From Bradyrhizobium sp. 190 (GTDB lineage Bacteria; Pseudomonadota; Alphaproteobacteria; Rhizobiales; Xanthobacteraceae): a DNA stretch of 64,000 bases. The position numbers and the translations under genes are program-made. The stretch is from contig NZ_JADPJL010000047.1 of assembly GCF_023073415.1 (NCBI RefSeq), positions 248,001 to 312,000 of the forward strand. Reading direction: 5' to 3'. The notes beneath the pieces were generated by a model. The model was given only the letters and a program-made list of their open reading frames with translations, had not been told where the DNA came from and did no database searches. Positions 59,602-64,000 of the stretch are shown in pieces (the first letter of the stretch is position 1; each line of letters begins with the position of its first letter).

Positions 59602-60237
59602 TCACGGAATGCAGCCGAGGATCGCGCCCGGAGTCGCGCAAACATGCTGCGCGCCGGCCTCCAGCAATTCGTCCCGGCTGCCGTAGCCGTACAACACGCC
59701 GATGCCCTTCATGCCGTTGTTTTTCGCACCGACCATGTCGTGGCTGCGGTCGCCGATCATCAGGGTTTTGGCCGGATCGACGGAGGCTTGCTTCAGCGCG
59801 TATTCCAGCAGATCCGACTTTTCCACGCGGGTGCCGTCGAGCTCGGCACCGAACACGCGCTCGAAATGATGGCGCAGGCCGAAATGGTCGATAATGCGGT
59901 CGGCGAATACGTGCGCCTTGCTTGTGGCGACGAACAGCCGGTGGCCCGATGCGCATAGCGACGTCAGCACCTCGCTGATGCCGTCGTAAACGCGGTTCTC
60001 ATAGAGGCCGACGTCGGAAAATCGCTCACGGTAGAGCGCCACCGCGCGATCGGCTGGGTGATCGCCGAGCAATCTCACAAAGCTCGTGCGCAGTGGCGGA
60101 CCGATGCACCAGGTCAGTTCGTCCTCGGTCGGGATCGTGGGATGATCGAGCCCTTGCAGCGCGTACTGGATCGAACGGGTGATGCCCGGCTTGGGGTCGG
60201 TCAGCGTTCCGTCAAGGTCGAAGAAAATCGCGTCCAT
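59602..60237 (-). CDS. HAD-superfamily phosphatase (Gph/PGP-like)
   Basis: A 211-residue haloacid dehalogenase-type phosphatase. Motif I is FFDLDGTLTDPKPG (nucleophile Asp7), motif II is the Ser/Thr in VATSKAH, and motif III includes MIGDRSHDMVGAKNNG. It resembles phosphoglycolate phosphatase. Substrate not settled by sequence. A TIGR02301-type gene starting 384 bases upstream on the same strand precedes it. Confidence 0.93.
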   Translation of the reverse strand: MDAIFFDLDGTLTDPKPGITRSIQYALQGLDHPTIPTEDELTWCIGPPLRTSFVRLLGDHPADRAVALYRERFSDVGLYENRVYDGISEVLTSLCASGHRLFVATSKAHVFADRIIDHFGLRHHFERVFGAELDGTRVEKSDLLEYALKQASVDPAKTLMIGDRSHDMVGAKNNGMKGIGVLYGYGSRDELLEAGAQHVCATPGAILGCIP

Positions 60238-60243
60238 GGTTGC

Positions 60244-60621
60244 CTAGTTCGCGTAGCGCGCGGTCAGATCGCGCGAGATCTTTGAGCCTTCCTCGATATA
60301 CCTGCGGATCGCGACGGTGGCTGCGGGCGTGCAGGTCCGGTAGGTCTGCTGGAAGCCATTATAGCCGCGGTTGAAGCCCGCGATCATGCGGGCGCGGCGG
60401 TCGCCGGAGGGGGTTTCGGCGTCGATCAGCGCCTGCATTTCGTTGCGCCATTTCGCCCCTTCATTGGAGCCGCAAATGCCCCGGAGATAGTGCAGGGTGC
60501 CGAGAATCTCGGCCAGCCGCTGCAGGTCGCCGTCAAACGGCGCGGCGGCATCCTGGGCCCGTGCGGGGGCCAGATGGCAGGCCGAAATGAGGATGAGGGC
60601 GGCGAGGGCGTGCTTGAGCAT
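60244..60621 (-). CDS. TIGR02301-family exported protein
   Basis: A 125-residue protein with a Sec signal (MLKHALAALILISACHLAPA, cleavage around ARA). The mature part has LAEILGTLHYLRGICGSNEG and MIAGFNRGYNGFQQTYRTCT, a helical pair with two cysteines typical of the TIGR02301 family, which is restricted to Rhizobiales and has no known function. The start at 60621 is chosen for the signal peptide. It ends six bases before the HAD gene, so the two are likely cotranscribed. Confidence 0.9.
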   Translation of the reverse strand: MLKHALAALILISACHLAPARAQDAAAPFDGDLQRLAEILGTLHYLRGICGSNEGAKWRNEMQALIDAETPSGDRRARMIAGFNRGYNGFQQTYRTCTPAATVAIRRYIEEGSKISRDLTARYAN

Positions 60622-60684
60622 TTGAGGGCCGATATGCCCCCTCAATACGCCGGAGGCAAGGTGTGAGGCCCCTGGAATGGCCGC

Positions 60685-61104
60685 CTAGACCAGCTTCCGG
60701 GCGGCCTCGATCACCTCCAGGAGGCCGCCGGTCACCTTGAGATCGCCGAGCCCATCCGGCGCCAGCCATTTGAAATCGTCGTGCTCGTCATTCAGGACCG
60801 GCTCCCGGGCCGTCCAGCGCGCCGCGAACGACATGATCAAATAGTGCCCGCCGGCGCCGGCCCCGGGCAGCACCTCGCGCCAGCCGGCCAGGCCCAGAAT
60901 CTCGATTCTTAAGCCCGTTTCCTCGTCCACCTCGCGATGAAGCGCGGTGTGCAGGGATTCGCCGAATTCGACCCGGCCGCCGGGGAACGAGTAAAAGCCC
61001 TTGCCTGGCGAGCGGGCGCGGCGGACCAGCAGGACCTTGCCATCACGGAAGATCGCGCCGCTGACGGCGAGCTGGGGGCGGGTCGGCTGGACAGGGGAAG
61101 CCAA
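60685..61104 (-). CDS. NUDIX hydrolase
   Basis: A 139-residue NUDIX protein. The box GGRVEFGESLHTALHREVDE then ETGL (about residues 42-65) has the metal-binding glutamates, and the strand VSGAIFRDGKVLLVRRARSP starts the fold. Relatives are ADP-ribose or nucleotide diphosphatases; substrate unassigned. It is upstream of the TIGR02301 gene on the same strand. Confidence 0.93.
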   Translation of the reverse strand: MASPVQPTRPQLAVSGAIFRDGKVLLVRRARSPGKGFYSFPGGRVEFGESLHTALHREVDEETGLRIEILGLAGWREVLPGAGAGGHYLIMSFAARWTAREPVLNDEHDDFKWLAPDGLGDLKVTGGLLEVIEAARKLV

Positions 61105-61197
61105 GGGGAAATCCGGTACGCAGGGGAACTTGCTGTGATCATGCCCGATCGGTTCGCGCAGGTCTAATGCGGCTGATAGCAGCGAAGCGCGGGGCGG

Positions 61198-61731
61198 CTA
61201 GTTCGACATGACCGCTTCGACGTCGTTCTCGGCGTTGCCGTTGATGACGCCGCCGGCCAACGCCACCAGCGGCTTGACCCAGGCGGTGGCCTGCTCGGCC
61301 AGCGTCGAGCGGGTCTTGTCCTGCTGGGCCTCGCGCATCGCCTGGCCCACCGCGGTCAGGATCGAGGTCATGGTAGCGGTGAGATTATCGAAATTGGCAC
61401 GGACCTTGGGGTCGGCGCATTCATAGGCCTCGATCGCGAGGTCGCGGGCCTTGAAGTTGGAGGCCCAGAAATGCTCGGCGTAGGACAGCGGGGTCCAGGT
61501 GAGGAAATCCTCCGCGCATTCCGGCATGTCCGGGACCATTTCGAGCAACATGATGGCTTCGTTGAAATGATTCAGGTAGTCGGTGGCGAGCCCGGTGCGG
61601 GGATTGATGTTGGCCGCGCGCAACTGCTCCGCGCGCGCCTCGTCTATACGAGCCATCGTCGGTGGCGGCATCAAGCGATCGGATTGCACTTCTGTGGTGG
61701 CCGTGGAGATCATCTGTTCCACTGTTAACAT
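61198..61731 (-). CDS. Conserved hypothetical protein
   Basis: A 177-residue protein, mainly helical, without membrane segments or known motifs. It begins MLTVEQMISTATTEVQSDRL and contains DYLNHFNEAIMLLEMVPDMP and LSYAEHFWASNFKARDLAIE, a pattern I do not recognise from a named family. Its ATG lies two bases beyond a GTTAAC site. It is divergent from the SRAP gene, and the 44-base spacer holds further GTTAAC-like sites. Confidence 0.82.
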   Translation of the reverse strand: MLTVEQMISTATTEVQSDRLMPPPTMARIDEARAEQLRAANINPRTGLATDYLNHFNEAIMLLEMVPDMPECAEDFLTWTPLSYAEHFWASNFKARDLAIEAYECADPKVRANFDNLTATMTSILTAVGQAMREAQQDKTRSTLAEQATAWVKPLVALAGGVINGNAENDVEAVMSN

Positions 61732-61753
61732 CTGGGGTTAACACACGTTAAAC
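61724..61753. promoter_or_regulatory. Three GTTAA(A)C sites in the divergent promoter
   Basis: GTTAAC at 61724-61729 and 61737-61742 and GTTAAAC at 61747-61753, in a 44-base spacer plus the first codons of the leftward gene. TTAA pairs spaced 9 and 6 bases resemble but do not match the CtrA box (TTAA-N7-TTAA), so regulation by CtrA is only a possibility. Confidence 0.4.
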
Positions 61754-61775
61754 AGAGGCTTATCTTGGTCAGATA

Positions 61776-62540
61776 ATGTGCGGACGTTTCGTCATTACAT
61801 CGCCGCCTGAGGCACTCCGGCAGATCTTCGGCTATTTTGAACAGCCCAATTTCCCGCCGCGGTATAATATCGCGCCTACTCAGCCAGTTCCGGTTGTCAT
61901 CCTGGAAAATGGCGGCCGCCACTTCCACCTGATGCGCTGGGGGCTGGTGCCGGCCTGGGTGAAGGATCCCCGTAAATTTACGCTGCTGATCAATGCGCGC
62001 TCCGAGACCGTTCTCGATAAGCCTGCGTTCAAAAATGCCATCAAGCGGCGGCGGTGTCTGATTCCGGCCGACGGCTATTACGAATGGCAGGACGCGAGCG
62101 GCCGCAAGCGGCCGTTCTTCATCCATCGCCGCGACGGCGCGCCGATAGGCTTTGCCGCGCTTGCGGAAACCTGGATGGGGCCGAACGGCGAGGAGACCGA
62201 CAGCGTCGCCATCGTCACCGCGCCGGCCAGCCGCGACCTCGCCGTGCTGCATCACCGCGTGCCCGTGACGATCGCGCCCGAGGAGTTCGACCGTTGGCTC
62301 GACGGCCGCGCGTACGACGCCGAGGATGTCATGCCGCTGCTGCGCGGGCCGGCTGAGGGCGAGTTCGCCTGGCACGAGATTTCCATCCGCGTCAATCGCG
62401 TCGTCAATGACGACGCGCAATTGCTGCTGCCGATCACCGACGAGGAGCGCGCGGCGGAGGAGCCGAAGCCTGCGAAGCGGGCTGCTCTGCGCAAGACGAC
62501 GGCGGTGCCGGAGGATGACGGGCAGGGCTCGTTGTTTTGA
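61776..62540 (+). CDS. yedK: SRAP-domain protein (YedK/HMCES)
   Basis: SRAP proteins crosslink to abasic sites in single-stranded DNA and shield them during replication. The 254-residue protein has the catalytic Cys2 (MCGRF), Asn73 in LINARSE, Glu103 in GYYEW and His160 in VLHHRVPV, matching the known active-site set. A Lys/Ala-rich tail ends in DDGQGSLF. It is divergent from the hypothetical gene at 61198 and convergent with the NUDIX gene, with a palindromic repeat between. Confidence 0.96.
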   Translation: MCGRFVITSPPEALRQIFGYFEQPNFPPRYNIAPTQPVPVVILENGGRHFHLMRWGLVPAWVKDPRKFTLLINARSETVLDKPAFKNAIKRRRCLIPADGYYEWQDASGRKRPFFIHRRDGAPIGFAALAETWMGPNGEETDSVAIVTAPASRDLAVLHHRVPVTIAPEEFDRWLDGRAYDAEDVMPLLRGPAEGEFAWHEISIRVNRVVNDDAQLLLPITDEERAAEEPKPAKRAALRKTTAVPEDDGQGSLF

Positions 62541-62552
62541 GGCGCAGTATTT

Positions 62553-62640
62553 GTAGGGTGGGCAAAGCGAAGCGTGCCCACCATTTCCACCGCGCAATTC
62601 CGCTCGCAATGGCGGGCACGCTTCGCTTTGCCCACCCTAC
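62553..62640. repeat. Palindromic repeat, family A, copy 7
   Basis: GTAGGGTGGGCAAAGCGAAG and CTTCGCTTTGCCCACCCTAC are perfect 20-base inverted arms. It lies between convergent yedK and the NUDIX gene, leaving 12 and five bases. Confidence 0.95.
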
Positions 62641-62645
62641 GGTCC

Positions 62646-63227
62646 TCACTTGAAAATATGCAGCGCGGCGTATTGCAGCAGCATGATGGTCTTGGCATCG
62701 ACGATGCGGCCGTCTGATATCATCGCGAGCGCAGAATCGATCGGCAGTTCCAGCACCTCGATGTCCTCGCCTTCGTCGGCGAGGCCGCCGCCGCTGCCGA
62801 CCCGCATCGAGGGGTCGTACTCGGCGACGAAGAAGTGCAGCTTCTCGGTGACAGAGCCCGGGCTCGAGAAGGCTTCGAAGATCTTTTTGATCGCCCCTAA
62901 CCGATACCCGGTTTCCTCCTCCGCTTCGGCGCGGATCCGTACCTCGGGCGCTTCGCCGTCCAGCACGCCGGCCGCAGCCTCGATGAGGAGATCGTCGTAG
63001 CCGTTGACATAGACCGGATAGCGAAACTGGCGGACCAGCACCACCGTGCGCTGCGCAAGATTATAGGGCAGCACCGTTGCGCAGTTGCCGCGGTCATAGG
63101 CCTCGCGGGCTTGCGTCTGCCACTCGCCATTGGCGCGGCGATATTCGAAGGTGGTCTTCTTCAGCAGGTAGTAATCGTCGGAGAGGACCTCGACGTTCTT
63201 GACGCGGACGCGATCGGAGACGGTCAT
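62646..63227 (-). CDS. NudK-like NUDIX hydrolase (GDP-mannose/ADP-ribose type)
   Basis: A 193-residue NUDIX enzyme of the NudK/TIGR00052 group. The box region is GVLDGEAPEVRIRAEAEEET followed by GY, with the EAxEExG core, and PGSVTEKLHFFVAEYDPSMR is a group signature. Relatives hydrolyse GDP-mannose or ADP-ribose. The start at 63227 (MTVSDRVRVKNVEV) is the conserved one. It follows the GNAT gene on the same strand. Confidence 0.92.
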   Translation of the reverse strand: MTVSDRVRVKNVEVLSDDYYLLKKTTFEYRRANGEWQTQAREAYDRGNCATVLPYNLAQRTVVLVRQFRYPVYVNGYDDLLIEAAAGVLDGEAPEVRIRAEAEEETGYRLGAIKKIFEAFSSPGSVTEKLHFFVAEYDPSMRVGSGGGLADEGEDIEVLELPIDSALAMISDGRIVDAKTIMLLQYAALHIFK

Positions 63228-63250
63228 ATCTGTTTGCCTGGTCGTGATGG

Positions 63251-63712
63251 CTACGGTGTCGGCTCGCGGCCGTCGAGCCATTTGGCGAACGTCACGGTTT
63301 GCTGGTTGTAATAGCCGAGCGACTGGTAGAACGCGTGGACCTGCGCATTGTCTTTGCGCACCATAAGTTGAAGTTTCAGGATGCCGCGAGCACGAAGCCA
63401 TTCTTCGGCGGCGTTCATGATTACTCGACCATAGCCTTCATAGCGTCGATCCGGATCGACAGTGACATAATAGACCCAGCCGCGATGGCCGTCGTGGCCG
63501 ACCAGCACCGACGCGACAAGCGCGCCGTTATTGCGGCCCAACAGCACCGTTGAGTTGGTTTCCTTGCGCGCCAAGGCGATGTCGCTGGCCGGATCGTTCC
63601 ACGGTCGCGTCGACCCGCAGCGCTGCCACAGCGCGATCACCTCAGCGATGTCGCGGTCTTCAATTGTCGTAATGTTCAGTCCGTCGGCGGTCGCAGCAGG
63701 AGGAATATTCAC
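63251..63712 (-). CDS. GNAT-family acetyltransferase (YpeA-like)
   Basis: A 153-residue GNAT. The acetyl-CoA-binding segment VYYVTVDPDRRYEGYGRVIM and KDNAQVHAFYQSLGYYNQQT are typical of YpeA/RimI-like enzymes. The start is a GTG at 63712 that overlaps the stop codon of the upstream oxidase gene (GTGA), so translation is coupled. It has 23 bases to the NudK-like gene; the three are likely cotranscribed. Confidence 0.92.
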   Translation of the reverse strand: MNIPPAATADGLNITTIEDRDIAEVIALWQRCGSTRPWNDPASDIALARKETNSTVLLGRNNGALVASVLVGHDGHRGWVYYVTVDPDRRYEGYGRVIMNAAEEWLRARGILKLQLMVRKDNAQVHAFYQSLGYYNQQTVTFAKWLDGREPTP

Positions 63713-64000
63713 AGCACTTTCCCGGGATTCATGATGCCGAGCGGATCGAGCATCGCCTTGATGCCGCGCATCAGCTCGATCGCGACCTTGTCCTTTACGT
63801 CGGGCAGTTCGTCGCGCTTGAGCACGCCGATGCCGTGCTCGGCCGAAATCGATCCGCCCATCCGCAGCACGATCGCGAACACGACTTCATTGACCTCGTG
63901 CCAGCGCGACATGAAGTCGGCGGTGTTGCCGCCGACCGGCTGGCTGACGTTGTAGTGGATGTTGCCGTCGCCGAGATGGCCGAACGGCACCGGCCGCGAG
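63709..64000 (-). CDS. FAD-linked oxidase (GlcD/D-lactate dehydrogenase type), C-terminal fragment
   Basis: The last 96 codons of a FAD-linked oxidase; the rest lies beyond the right edge. FGHLGDGNIHYNVSQP and GGSISAEHGIGVLKRDEL are the conserved C-terminal motifs of the glycolate oxidase subunit/D-lactate dehydrogenase family, ending LDPLGIMNPGKVL. It is coupled to the GNAT gene by a four-base overlap. The exact 2-hydroxyacid substrate cannot be told from this part. Confidence 0.92.
   Translation of the reverse strand, partial: SRPVPFGHLGDGNIHYNVSQPVGGNTADFMSRWHEVNEVVFAIVLRMGGSISAEHGIGVLKRDELPDVKDKVAIELMRGIKAMLDPLGIMNPGKVL

Noticed and set aside
9968..62640. Interpretation of the dispersed repeats as CRISPR
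   Set aside because: The copies are tens of kilobases apart, palindromic and located at gene ends; there is no spacer array and no cas gene.

Overview
The window looks like a chromosomal segment of an alphaproteobacterium of the Bradyrhizobium/Nitrobacteraceae type. The grounds are high GC, a CcrM-type (GANTC) methyltransferase, a LexA box of the alphaproteobacterial GTTC-N7-GTTC form, DUF1236, DUF3096 and DUF6894-like small proteins, and dispersed palindromic intergenic repeats. The genus is an inference from recalled protein similarity; no search was run. Most genes are ordinary core functions: chromosome segregation, DNA repair, translation, central carbon and isoprenoid metabolism.

Layout. 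1-5.5 kb: smc (cut by the left edge), dsbA-like and a DciA/DUF721 gene on the minus strand, a higBA toxin-antitoxin pair, then mutY. 5.6-12.4 kb: an accessory-looking catabolic or detoxification neighbourhood with a hotdog thioesterase, an FAD monooxygenase, three NTF2/SnoaL-like proteins, two glutathione S-transferases, a MmyB-type XRE regulator and a LysR regulator. 12.5-15.3 kb: a small membrane protein, ccrM and a zinc metallopeptidase. 15.3-19.1 kb: a small island with a frameshifted integrase relic, a 451-residue PIN-domain protein, and a tightly overlapping three-gene operon of two tiny helix-turn-helix-like proteins plus a TIR-like effector. This is the best candidate for an undescribed, probably defensive, system.

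19.4-34.9 kb: moaB, a MarR-GNAT fusion with a coupled 51-residue ORF, a glycosyltransferase, a LexA-box radical SAM gene, a VOC protein, rnhB, a GT-C-like membrane protein, family 4 uracil-DNA glycosylase, ETF-ubiquinone oxidoreductase, a TPR protein with ispE, lysE, ispB, DUF2007 and a TrmN6-like methyltransferase. 35-44.4 kb: S49 protease, glyQ-glyS (glyS carries a low-GC in-frame segment), a methyltransferase, DUF1236, DUF3096 and pyruvate phosphate dikinase with a histone H1-like tail. 44.9-64 kb: a SleB-type cell-wall hydrolase, MFS transporter, AcuI-like reductase, chemoreceptor, DUF2339 protein, a phosphatase, a coupled ygfZ-tag-HD series, pyrC, HAD and NUDIX hydrolases, an SRAP (YedK/HMCES) protein, a GNAT protein and the C-terminus of an FAD-linked oxidase.

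Seven copies of one palindromic repeat (GTAGGGTGGGC...GCCCACCCTAC) each sit immediately 3' of a gene, six of them exactly between convergent genes, which suggests a role as bidirectional transcript ends. Other repeat families fill the spaces after ppdK, the SleB gene, the radical SAM gene and pyrC. No rRNA, tRNA or CRISPR array was seen.
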